64,000 nt of DNA from assembly GCA_008933995.1 (NCBI GenBank), contig WARS01000011.1, forward strand, positions 9,205,516 through 9,269,515, written 5' to 3'. A model generated the notes under the pieces. It did not search any database. It worked only from the letters and a program-made list of their open reading frames with translations, and had not been told where the DNA came from. The position numbers were made by a program, and so were the translations under genes. This document shows, in pieces, positions 12,801 through 24,300 of this stretch. The DNA comes from Datnioides undecimradiatus. Its lineage: Eukaryota > Chordata > Actinopteri > Lobotiformes > Datnioididae. Each line of letters opens with the position of its first letter. Within the stretch, counting starts at the first letter, position 1.

Positions 12801-13980
12801 TTGCCACTGCCACTTAGCCTTAAGATGTGCAGTCAAGTCTTACGGAGTGTTCAAACGATCTGCGAGACAAACTGTGATGTGATGACTGATTGTTAATGAT
12901 GACTTTAATGTGTTGTCATCAGAAATGTTTAATGTAGATGTAAACGTAAAACCCATTTTCTCCTCTTGACTTTGTTGCACGTTATGAAAACGGGTCGACT
13001 GATGTTTAAAAATACTAAGTAGTCCAAAATCATTGGCTGGAAAAGGAATAATGCTGCAATATGCACAAGTATATGTATGGTAACAGTAAGTGAAGGCAAA
13101 GTTGTGTCTTCTGTGTTGTTATAATGTGGGGCCCGTAATGACCTAAGGGTGAGTTTACATTCTGTAAAGTATAATATAAAGTACACGTCAGACATTTTTT
13201 TTTTTCAAAACTGTGATATTTATTTAAATTACATTATTTTGAGAAAAAATATAATTAATATAAATAATATGAAGAAACTGTCTTCACCAAAATGATATTA
13301 CTGGTAGCGTTGAAAAGATGCATTTATGAGATAAAAGTTACCATTAAAAATAAATATAATAGTACTTGAATACTTGAATAAGTTTTCTTTCTTGAATAAC
13401 AATAGTCCACGTCAAGAGATGAAAGAAAACGTCACCGATAATCATTAATTCATAAATAAATAGGCTAATTTAAAATAATCATTTCAGAACTTGAGAAGAC
13501 AGATGACAGCAAACGTATTCTATTTCTGACTGAATAGTTAATATTCTTATTTGTTGAAATTGATCCCAGGAGAAACAGGAGCCAAACATGAACCACAAAA
13601 ATAGGTTTGCTTGTCGTTTCTTGAAGCTGCCAACATCCTTTTGTTGGTGTTAGAAAATACGAGGTTGCCATGAAGGCAGCACAAGTCCATATAATGCTCC
13701 TCTTCAGCACTAGGAACAGCAGGCCAGCCTGCAGAGCTCTTCCGGAGGCGGATAATCCCCATCTCTACACGAAGTCCTAATGCAATCAGGAAGGAATTGC
13801 TTTAACTCACCTCAAGGGAAACACGTTTTGGAATCAAACTGCCAGTTACGACCCAGAAATCCACTATTAGGAAAAGCTTGGACCAACAGGGAGATGGTTA
13901 TTTGCGTCTCACGTTCTCTTTATTGTGAAAATAGCAAAATCTGACACTGATAAGCCGATCCTCTATAATGTGACAGCTGC
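9841..13980. other. intergenic, candidate chaserr to fam174b
   Basis: Divergent intergenic region. It has AT-rich sequence, a T/G-rich run at 10127-10165 and no exon that I can support. Short frames at 10239-10478, 12645-12836, 12929-13195 and 13465-13762 lack recognisable products. A moderately GC-rich, CCAAT-containing patch near 10780-10880 could be regulatory, but nothing proves it. Confidence 0.5.
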
Positions 13981-14050
13981 TGTCGCGTTTCATCTAGTTT
14001 GGACAAACTACTAAGAGAACACCCTGCTTGCGTTTTCTTATTTCAGCACC

Positions 14051-14325
14051 ATGGTGTCATACAGTCTGGCGTTAACTTTTATTATTGCGGCTCTTTGGCG
14101 GGTCAGCTGCGAGCCACAAACTCTCTCTTCGCCCGCGACGCACTTAAATTCAACATCATCACCCATCATCAGCGAAGATGAACTGACAAATAATATGACA
14201 GATGCTGCCGTGGGATCCCGGATTTCATCTCTAATGACGCATCTTCCAACTCTGAAAAACATTGTTATTTTCATCTGCGTGTTAACAGCTGCTCTCATCA
14301 CATGCCTGGTCATCAAAGTGGTCAG
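14051..14325 (+). CDS. fam174b: fam174b coding exon 1
   Basis: Encodes the signal peptide, the glycosylated lumenal part and the membrane helix. It ends AG|GTAGGC in phase 2, just after Val-Val. The frame would stop at TAG if the exon were not spliced. Confidence 0.88.
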
Positions 14326-15999
14326 GTAGGCAGGTTGATGCATCTGTTTCTCTTTATAGCCGCTATAAGGACTATGATAACCCTCCTACAATGATGCAGT
14401 CACATTGCGATATATTTAAATCTCAGCAGTGTTCCTGGTGAATGAATCGATTAGGAGCATGTGGTCGTGTTAGGCTCAATGTGACGGCAGAGGCTGTAGA
14501 GGAAAGGTCTGGGCCTATTAATAATGCCGCCACAGGGAACTTCAGTAAGCAATCTGCTTTATGTGGTCACTCTTATGTGTCTGTGACCTGTGGATCTAGA
14601 TCAGGGAATATGTAGTGTGAAGTCTCTTTTTTATACTTCTAATCATTCCCTCCATTTTTGCATTCATCACATAGAATTTTTAGGTTTAGGTTTACTGTAG
14701 TCATATTTCATTAAACTGTTGCAGTTTTTGTCATTAGTCATGGATCATTCCATCCATTAAATAGCAGGAATCAACTCAACTGGTATCTTTGGTTAATCAA
14801 ATAATGGTTTCAGCTTTATTTTATAAAGCTGAAAGATATTAGGCTGTTAAAACTGCTTTACTAGCCACCTTAAACGTTTGTTAATGCTCAAATTTGACCA
14901 ATTTAATCCTCTCCATCTGGACAAACTAAAATGTCTTAACACTGTGGTTTAGTCAGCCACTCTAAATGGTTTGATTTAAATTCTTTTACTTGTCTCATGT
15001 CTCACTTTTCTCTTTCCCACAGATCTGGAAGACGCATCAGAAAAACACGGAAATATGACATTATTACGACACCTGCAGAGCGTGTAGAGATGGCCCCTCT
15101 TAATGAGGAGAATGATGATGACGACGACTCAACGCTCTTTGATGTCAAGTACAGGTTTGTTCCATTAAGCATCAAGAACCTTATTCAACAAATAATTAAG
15201 TTATTCTAAAACCAAAGAAAATGTGGCTTTGGCTTCTGATTCTGCTGCCCACATGAGAATGATTGTAGAGTTAAGTTGTAGATGTATCAGATACATTAGG
15301 TCTGTGATCCCTTGTATAGAAATATATCTGTTCTGGGTGTGCTTTTCTTCATAGGGAAAAAGATTGGCATATTTGCAGGGTTTTTATACTTGTAAGCTGC
15401 CTAGTTTAGTCTCACAGGTGTAGTTTTTTTCAGTGTCTCTACTTATCTCACTCCTCACTGTTGTAGTCATAAAATATTTTAACCTTGATTTCCCTAAGTA
15501 AAGCACCTTGTAGCTGTTTTGACTATTCAGCTTTGCAAGGTGGCGCCACTGTTTCTAAGCTAGTTAGCTTGTGCTGCTAAAGTAGCACGTAGGAGCCTCT
15601 CACTACTTTTGGTGTCCATCTGTTGCACTTAATCTGAAGCAATGAATGCGGTAAAAAATGCACAGAGTGAATATGAATAATTACATTACATTTAAAGCAT
15701 GTGTCTGAACTGCTTACTCTTCTTGAAGACACACACTATTTTAAAGAAACACTGTTTAAGTTTTCACACTGTTGATATTAGGTTTCACCCTTCCGTCCTT
15801 TCCATTGTCCTTTAACACACAACCGCTTCCTCAAAGGAAGGTATGATGTCCTGTTTACCTGACATTCTTGACTTCCAAGTCAGACAGGACTCAGCAGGCG
15901 AACATATTTCCTCCTCACTGGGCAGACAGAAACACCAGATAAAAATTCTGTGAAGAAACTGTGAGTTTTCACTTTTTTTCCTTTTTTTTTTGCAGGTGA
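14051..15999 (+). CDS. fam174b: fam174b, small single-pass membrane protein (whole CDS, 3 exons)
   Basis: Joining 14051-14325, 15023-15154 and 15996-15999 gives a 136-residue protein. Residues 1 to about 20 are a signal peptide (hydrophobic, ending near Trp-Arg-Val-Ser-Cys). The lumenal part is Ser/Thr-rich with N-glycosylation sequons at HLNSTS and NNMT. One membrane helix lies at about 68-91, preceded by LPTLK. The cytosolic tail has the family block [20 protein letters not shown], then LNEEN, an acidic run and DVKYR at the C-terminus; this tail is nearly invariant in vertebrate FAM174B. The protein is a poorly understood type I membrane protein, linked as I recall to Golgi upkeep. The ATG is in a good context (GCACCATGG). 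The gene lies between chaserr/chd2 and st8sia2, as in mammals. Confidence 0.9.
15023..15154 (+). CDS. fam174b: fam174b coding exon 2
   Basis: Acceptor TTTCTCTTTCCCACAG, then [20 protein letters not shown] in frame, the conserved cytosolic tail. The donor is AG|GTTTGT, leaving the terminal Arg codon split. Confidence 0.9.
15996..15999 (+). CDS. fam174b: fam174b terminal coding exon (one base plus stop)
   Basis: A long T-tract then GCAG at 15992-15995. The next base completes the Arg codon and TGA follows at once, giving the family's usual C-terminal Tyr-Arg. Without this splice the frame would run on for 18 unrelated residues. The 3' UTR continues from 16000. Confidence 0.72.
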
Positions 16000-18382
16000 A
16001 TCCCAGCATGGACATCAATATTTGATAACTCCTGTTTGGCCCGAGACAACTCAAGTTTCTGTATTTTATGTGTTGCTAAGTCTTATCAAACCAGAAACTT
16101 CATATGCTGCTTGTGCATGGCTTTCTGTGTTTTAGGGACTGGAGCGGTATCAGAATCATTGTTTACTGTGTTACTGACGTTTCTGTCATGTGGCCCAAAT
16201 AACCTGCCTAGTTCTGTCGAATATTAAATCAGGGTGCTTCATGTTTTGACTTCTCTTTTAGAATTCAGTAAGCAGGCTGTTAGTGACTTGGACTTCAGTT
16301 TTCTTCATAACAACTCTTTTTTTTTCTTTCTCTGATAGTTTTTAAAATTTGTTGAAATATTTTACACTTGAGCTACAGTATGTTGGGCTAAGGCGTTAAT
16401 AATAGGAACCAATGCCTGCTTGGAAGCTATAAGCTGCACATATTAAAATGCAGGATAAATCACACTTTGTGATTATATTAAAACATATAATCTATAAATT
16501 CATACAGGGTGGCCCCTGATGCCCACCATTGAATGCATAAAATGTAAACATGCAACAAATATTGTGCAGAGAATACTTTAGTTAAATGTAAAATTTGCAC
16601 ACTTTAAGAATCTAGTGATATACAGTAATTGATATTTTTAACTAAACTTTCATACCAAATATATTTCTATCTACTAACCACTTTATTGTGCATATATACT
16701 GAAGGCTTTCTGTCCTCATGTATGGAGTAAGCGTCTATTTTTTTTACTGTTTGTTGTTTTAGACATTCCTTTTTTGCTGCTATCTCAGCTGAAATTTTAA
16801 GTTTTCAAGTTTCAAAATTTGGTAAAAAGATCAAAGAATATTGTCCAGATTTGCTGTATTTCTGAGGTGTTCATGGGAAACATCCATTTGCAATTAATGT
16901 GAACACTGTACTCTGTTGTGATCAGGTATGTTCAATCATCTGACAGTTGGATTCAATCAAACAACCACTGAACAATGTCTACAACAAGTTGAAAGATTGT
17001 AGCGATGCTGTTACAGTATTTATCACATACCCAATGTCTTACTCTAAATCAAAACAATGTTATATTACCTTTTAATTTCTGATTAAAACAGCTCCTCAAA
17101 GTCTGGTATCTCTTGTTTGAGATAGAAGGTAAACTGCTAGTTCAGTAGTACTCTCATGTGCAGTCTCTTTACCATTAATGGTTCACTAACTCTTGTAATG
17201 TCTAACTTAAAAAAGGGCCATTTTTTCCTGAAGAGTTGTGCCTCTGTGCCATACAGATCCTGGTGAGAAAAAACAAAACTCTTCAATTGGATGAAATATT
17301 TTGGAAAAGTTGAGTGAGTTTTTTTCATAAATCAGTTACATCATGTAAGCTATTCTCGTCAAATTTGATTTTCAAGAGTGGTCAGTGTATTTAATTTACT
17401 ATTTTAGATGCAGTGGTGGCTTGCAGAGACACAAACTGCCAGCTGCCAGCAAACTGTGGCCTAGTGTTTTCTTTCTCTGAATTAAGCTGAACACCAGCTT
17501 TGACTGGAAATGTTTTAACCTTTGAGTTTACATGGATTTCTTAACCTCATATTGACTAAGTCCTCAAATAAGTTGGGCCATTAGATGATATTAAATTACT
17601 ATCAAATATAACAAAATATATAACTGCTTTGCTTTATTGTTTATAGCTTTAATTCAAATATATTTCACAAAAATGAACCAAGAGTCTGGCTTAATGAACG
17701 AAATGGCAGAGGAGTTTACAAACCTTTGTCTCTGTCTGCACTCTGAATATAATTAGAGTAAATCAACAACAATGCAGAGTGCACCTTGATTAGGTTTCTG
17801 CAGTGGATGTAAGGGTGGCTGTTGTAGGTGACCTTCTGTTTTGTTCCAAACTGTCATTTGATAGTGCACCATGGCCTCCAGGTGCAGGTGTTTCTAAGTG
17901 ACCTCCATCCAAAGCTAACAGAAGAAAAGAAATTGCAGTGGGTAATCTTGTGCACCTTTTCAACTCGTTCTTTCCAGGAGAGAGAACATTGTGCGCTTTT
18001 CTCTTTTTGAAGTTATTGACAGTCGACTGACTGAAGACTGGATGGTGTTCTTGTCAGTGATGTACAAGCAGTATGCAGGGGTGTGTGTGTGTGAACGTCT
18101 GACAAGGTGTTTGAATTATACATTGAATCATATGTGAATAAAACTTTCAGCCATAGTTTTGATATGAAGTTCCTTAGCAGGCTGTTTCATGTGTTTTTCC
18201 ATCAGACTATATGACCACTGTTCATTCCAGTGTTGTGTCATGTTTAATTTTAGTCTTTCACTGTATGTGCACAGAGCTGCAGATCCATGTTTGTGCCTCT
18301 GCCGAGTTTGTCTCAAGCAAGTATTTCACCCTTGTACAGTTATCCTCTTTCATTTCAGCAGTGTCTTTTATTTTATCTTTAG

Positions 18383-18383
<1 letters not shown>

Positions 18384-18449
<66 letters not shown>

Positions 18450-18457
18450 CGTGTGTG
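18384..18457 (+). repeat. (GT)n microsatellite
   Basis: About 28 uninterrupted GT units followed by an alternating GCGCGCGTGCGTGTG end. Purine-pyrimidine alternation could favour Z-DNA. Confidence 0.95.
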
Positions 18458-18601
18458 AAGTTGTGGAAAAAGCCTGCTCATTAAAAATGCTAATTCTGGT
18501 CTTTTATTAGCACTGAATCATCTGCTACAGAAAGTTCCTCTTGTAAAATGAATCAAAGTCATTGTGGTAGCTAGTTAATCTCCTGAATCCCACATTTAAA
18601 C

Positions 18602-18607
18602 AATAAA
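18602..18607 (+). terminator. fam174b: poly(A) signal, distal fam174b
   Basis: AATAAA in CAATAAAAAAG, only 26 nt from a minus-strand AATAAA of the convergent gene. Confidence 0.4.
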
Positions 18608-18632
18608 AAAGATGTTCAAACTGTTTTGGAAG

Positions 18633-18638
18633 TTTATT
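18633..18638 (-). terminator. st8sia2: poly(A) signal, candidate distal st8sia2
   Basis: Minus-strand CAATAAAC followed by a T-rich stretch. Other minus-strand AATAAA candidates nearer the stop codon are near 19234-19270 and 19603, so the true site is uncertain. Confidence 0.35.
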
Positions 18639-21017
18639 GAAAACAATTCCCTGTTTGGTTTTCTGACACAGAGATGTTATATGTACCCACGGCTGTTTCC
18701 CTAGTTTCCATTTGTTTGAATCCACTACTGAAATAAAATTGCTTCCTTTGAAGTGTTAAATTGTTTTTTAAGGGAGAGGCTTGAAGTGTTATTTTTCCAG
18801 TCTGGTCTTTTGTGTATTTTCTGCCACAGAAATGTACATTCACTTTGTCATAACTGCACAATTTAAGGGCCCTTGAGTCAACCTGAACATTACAAATACC
18901 AAAAATTTCAACACAAGTTGTATATATCAGGATGAGGCAAACACGCAAAAGCTAACAGTTTGCCGCGATTTGTCCATGAAACAGAGGTTATCATACCGTA
19001 TGCATGATCAGAACTAAGGTTAAAATGCACAGCATAATCCTGAGTTTCACAGCAGAAGCTACGTGTTAGTAGAAGCATTTCTAAACTGTGGCAAATGCCA
19101 GATACTGGGTTAATGAATTTAATTGTGTTGGTCACAGAATGCTTCTATTTTTGCCAAGCTCAGACGCGCTTTCACAAATAAACCTTTCATTGCTTCAGAC
19201 TGCTGACGTCACTGGTGCAACTTTCAAGTTTATTCTTTATTTATTCTTATCACACTTATTATTTATTCTTATTACAAATCACATGACTGGAAGCGCATCA
19301 GAGGCTACTTGTTAAGTTGCAGAGCACTTTGAATATCTCAAATGCTTCTTTTTTTTCAAAGAGGAATTTTGTTGCAGAAAAATATCCAAAACGTTACTAT
19401 CAAGGCAACTCCTACAAAAAACCTCTAAAAACTCATCGACTGAACATAGAGACTTTAACTTTGATGGAGCTTGAAAGAACACAATTACAATCGAGACAAG
19501 CATTAAACTAAACGGTCTGGTATTGACCAGAAATAAACATAATGTTGAGTTTTTTCCCTGGTATAACAAGTCAGTAACAAAAAAAAAACCCCTGCACATT
19601 TGTTTATTTTTCATGTTTAATCATATGTAAGTTTAAGAAGTGAGTGAAACTGTGATACAATCATGCGACTCTTCATTTTTTCTCATCCTGTTAAGAATAA
19701 CTTGGACAAACCCCGAACATATTTCTTTTTGGGCATTAGCCCAATTTTAAATAGTCAAATTTATTAATTATAGGCACAATATATTGGCAGCTTGAATTCT
19801 ACAAATATCTGCATCAACCTATAGTGGTTGAATACCAGCCCAAACACACTGTACATGTACATTATTTTAAATGAATAAAGGCATTCAAGTCATCAGCTTC
19901 AGTGTCACTGCGCTGAAACTGTTGCTAGTTGTGTCTAAGAATAAATCTAATGCACATTCTGGGGCTCATGTCTCACAGCAAGAGTATTACCAATACATTC
20001 ATTAAAAATGAAACTACACAGCTGCAGTCTGATCTTAAAACTAAGAACTCCAGTGCAGAAATGGGGCTGGTGCATGTTCTTTGAGAAAAGTTTAAAGTTG
20101 AGTTTACCATTGGCGAAGTCTGTGTAAACATTCGTATGTGAACAGCTGGCACACTCCCTTTTTATGCTCACAGAAGCTGAATACAATTCAAGGTGCATCC
20201 ACTCCTTAATTTGTCTCTCAGGGTAACCACACCATATCACATTACCACATGGCAGTTCTGGTTGACTGAATTTTTGCTTATGAATGACCTGCTTTAATAT
20301 CAAGTAAGGTGCTTTATAAGACCCTACAAAATGTTCCCTACCAGAAGTAAGTGTGTTATCAAAAGTTGAACACTACAACACCTCTTTGAAAACATCCCAA
20401 TCAAAAAGGCCTTGTCATATTAAAAACTAATCTCTGACCTACGTTTTTTTCTTTTATCATCATTCTCCCTGATTATTAAGTGCTTCCATCTTGTGGCCCA
20501 ACCGGTGACTCACAACAGCCATTAATTCAACAGCTCTTCAGGCTGTTGACATGATGGGTGAATTACAACACATGATTAATGGAGCCCTATCATACCATAA
20601 AGTGGGAAGATTAGTTCATGGTGTCTCATGATTAATTTAACAAACACAAGTATGTGATCTGAATCCTTAATCCACAACTTATAACCACAGTAGTCTAAGT
20701 GAACTGTTAAACTGTAAAGGTCTGCTGTTTAAGAGGAATAAGGGGCCACAGATGGACATGACAGGATCTCCGTGAACAGTTGGGTGACACCAGCTGGACA
20801 AAAGGGGTCTCATTATTTTAACGGTTGCCATAGAAATCTCATTAAAACTTAAAACACACCAGTGAGACAAGTCACGAAAAGAGCTTGAAATAGAAAAAGT
20901 TCATTCCAATTACTGAAAATAAGTTAATTCAAGTTTCAAAAAAGTACTTTAACAAGAAAACAGAGTCTGCTCAGTCAGGAAGGGGGTTTCCATGGAGATC
21001 TCCTCCCATTAAGCTAC
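18639..21017 (-). other. st8sia2: st8sia2 3' UTR region (probable)
   Basis: Sequence after the st8sia2 stop on the minus strand, with several candidate AATAAA signals and no supported coding frame. Mammalian ST8SIA2 also has a 3' UTR of several kb. Confidence 0.4.
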
Positions 21018-21327
21018 TTAGCTCTGGAGATCCTTCTGTGGCTTCCTCTCTACATCACAGGTCCCAGTGTGGAGCCGGAGTGCCCCCTGTCTGTGCAGTG
21101 TGCTCAGGGTCCTGAACTCCAATGGCATGGTGTGAGGACTGGAGCTGGAAGTGTACTCATACTTCAGAGTATCGTAGTAGTGGTATTTGACTGGTTTACC
21201 CTGTGGGTCAAGGGGGAAAGGCCAGAAGCCGTAAAGATGGATCTCTTCACAGAAGCGGGTGGCCATCGTGTACATGAGGAGCCCGGTGGTCGGACGCTTG
21301 ATGTGGACATTGTTGGTTAGCCAGTAC
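21018..21327 (-). CDS. st8sia2: st8sia2 terminal exon: sialylmotifs S, III and VS
   Basis: Acceptor TTTTTGTCAACAG, then [20 protein letters not shown] in frame. HYYD and HTMPLEF follow, the latter giving the H-x4-E of motif VS with its catalytic-type histidine. The stop is TAA at 21020-21018. The C-terminal tail (about 20 residues after [11 protein letters not shown]) is longer than and unlike the human one. Confidence 0.93.
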
Positions 21328-24300
21328 CTGTTGACAAAAACATGCAGAGTGTGGTTAGCTGCATTCACTGGCCCTGTAACTGTCTCCAGGAACAGAAATA
21401 CTGAATATGTTCAAGCTCTTTTCTTATCTCCTTCAGTAAGGGCAGTCTCCCTCTGGGTTTTGATATTAAGCCGGATATACAATATGCTGGAGCGCAAAGA
21501 GTGGTGCTGAATCCTAAAGAGCCACAGAAGTAAAAAAGAAGAGCTTGCCGGATACTCTGATACTCTACTGCAGACCACCAAATTGCCCCTTCAAGAGCTG
21601 TCTGCCCACAGATAATCAATAAGTGACCTTTGGTTTTCTTCTTTAATTTACTGAGTGAATGAGCTGCAAAACCTCACCCTTTTAAGAAGCCATTTAGTCC
21701 AAAAGTCTTATTCTTTATTTAATGCTGAAGCAGCTTGCAGTATCTGTAGTCCATTTTGACTTAATAATGAATTGTTTAAGTCATTTATCAGGCAAAAACA
21801 CACAAATATGAATATTAACTGCTTTTCTCTGCTTTATATCAGTGTAAATTAAACATCGTGTTTTCCACCATTGATGGAGTAAAAGAAGCAATCTGCAGAT
21901 GCAATTTGAGACTCTAGAACGTGGCATTTTTCACTATATTCTGACATTTCTTTCTTCTTGCAGCGCTATTCCTCACACAATAAAACAAAATTATTCCAGA
22001 CATTTCCAATTCAAATAAAACTGGTTAAAAAATATTGAATCGAGGGCCATTTATATTGCTGCCATTTGTACAGGAAACAAATAATTTGTTTCTTGTTTCC
22101 AGACAAAGAGAAACGTGAAATAACAGAACCCTGACTGAAAAATGGATTAATCTCACCACAATGGGTAGAGCATTCTTAATATGTTTCTTATCCTTTTTAC
22201 GCCCCAAAGCATAATTTTAGATAAAATTACTTGTTGGTGTTTGCTGAGTACACATGTTCTTTTACTGCAGGTGACTTTTAACAAGACTACACAAAGCGCA
22301 CACTCAGGCTCGTCTGCACAATTGTATTCTTCTACTTTCAGTGAGCCAGGAGTTCCTATGACAGTGAGATGCCACAAGCTGCCCTCAAGAGCAGCTTCAG
22401 GGGCAAGTTGGTCAGAAGTTCACTTGCTCCAACTTCAATTTTCCTTTCCACTCATTAGCCTGTTTCCCCAACCTTGAGGGTATCACTGCCTCCTCCGGCT
22501 GTGCACTCCGTGGTTAGCATGGAAGGTCGTTTTGAGATGCAGAGGTTGTACTATTTAAAGCAGTTCATGTGCCATGAAGGGCATACAGCGGGCAGGTTTA
22601 AAGTCCACCCAGCCACTACAGGAGGTGATGAGCATTTTAACAAGCAGGAAAGGTGGTCTAATTATCAGTGATCTGATGTGACATTTAGCTGGGGTGAATG
22701 TGAGCAAATCCTTTGTCCTCTGCTGCACCTTGATGGTGATTTAAGGTTCAGCCTTTCTGAGAAAAGAGGCAGGTTCAGGATGGTGATTCATCAGACACAA
22801 CAATAAAAAGCACATAGTCATTTTGTTTTTCATCTCAGGAAGATTTCAGGCTAATTATTTTTCTCTTATAAAACACTGATCTTACAAACTCTTAACTCCA
22901 TGGCCCCTTAGCAATACAGAGAATGTTAGTTGGGGCATAAAAATCTTATAATTTTGTCACTGGCCAGCAGTGGCTATTAGGAAAAGATCAGAGCAAAGTC
23001 TGGCTGAAGTGAGAGAGAGAGACAAGAACAGCAAAAAGAGATGCAGCAGGAATTTTATAAAACCAAGAGCAGAGGCTGTGTTGACAAAAAAGTTTCCTAA
23101 AAAAAGATCCTTGACCAGCCTTTAAATAAATCCTTTCATCATGAGATTAACAAAATATAGGACTCCTGTTATACCACAGTTTAACAGCATGTAACCCCAA
23201 TATCTGTGCTATTTCTGGCCACTGCAGCAGCCTGTCAACAACACTATCCTGAATGACACAATTTGTGGCCTAACAAATAACCAATATTTTTTAGCATAAT
23301 TGAATCATGCGGACAAATTGATCCTCAACATAAATTTATGTCTTCCTTGGAGAATGTTTTCATAACTTGACATTTTTAGAAAATGCACTTATTTGCTTTT
23401 CTTGCAGAGAGTTAGATAACAGGATCCAATACTGAACAACAGTTTTATCCATCCACTCAGCACTCTGAGCAAGCGTCTCTGCTAGTTTGCCTAGCAACAC
23501 AAGCAGGACAACAACAGTCAGGTAAATCACAGCACCTGGCTATTGATCAGCAAGAAACAGTCAAAGCATGTCACTCACATAAAAAGCATGAACTCTTTGT
23601 TGCAATGTTATTGGTGAGAATGTATTGGGAAAGAAGTGTCAGTTGGTCAGTCCACCAGTTTGGTCCAACCTTCAATTGATCATGAGGATGACATTTTGTG
23701 TCTTTGTGTGAAATGTCTGGATGGTGCTTGTGCTGGCATTAATGTTCCCTCAGAATAAACCGAGGGTGACATAAAAATATATCCAATGTGTAGTTTGGTT
23801 TATTACCAAATATCTGCAAGCATCAGCTGTACTCTGTGTTTAGTTCAAATTAGCAGTTGTTAGCTTAACATTAAGTTAGCATAATGCGTTGTCTTTTATG
23901 TGAGGATGCTGTGGTGGCAATTAATAAAACACCACTGTTCTAAAATACAGTCTTACAAGCTGCTATGCGATTTGTAAACTCTTGGTCTTGTTACATTTCT
24001 GCTTGTGTGCAGATTAGACAAAAGACCACAATGTGATAGTTAGCGCTTTTATGGCATTCTTTTACCTAATTTCCGGTCTCATATAAGCAAGCTGCCTCTG
24101 GCTCATATTCCTCAATAGTCTCACTCAGTCAGATATTGCCAGTGTGGAGGAGGGTTTGGTTGAACCCATTATCATTTCATTAAAAATTAGGAATTTAAAT
24201 TAGATTACAATTCAAATACAATCTTCATGAAAAGAAAAAAGAACAGCTGCTAACGTTTGTGGCCAGGTTAAAATTTGGGAAACCCACCATTTTTTTGCAC

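Larger units (their letters stand above)
16000..18620 (+). other. fam174b: fam174b 3' UTR (probable)
   Basis: No exon-like coding frames. AATAAA occurs on the plus strand at 18137-18142 and 18602-18607, so the UTR is about 2.1 or 2.6 kb. A GT repeat at 18384-18457 would be included only in the longer form. Confidence 0.45.

Noticed and set aside
18189-18510. Two overlapping plus-strand frames with Val-Cys repeats
   Set aside because: Created by the (GT)n microsatellite in the fam174b 3' region.
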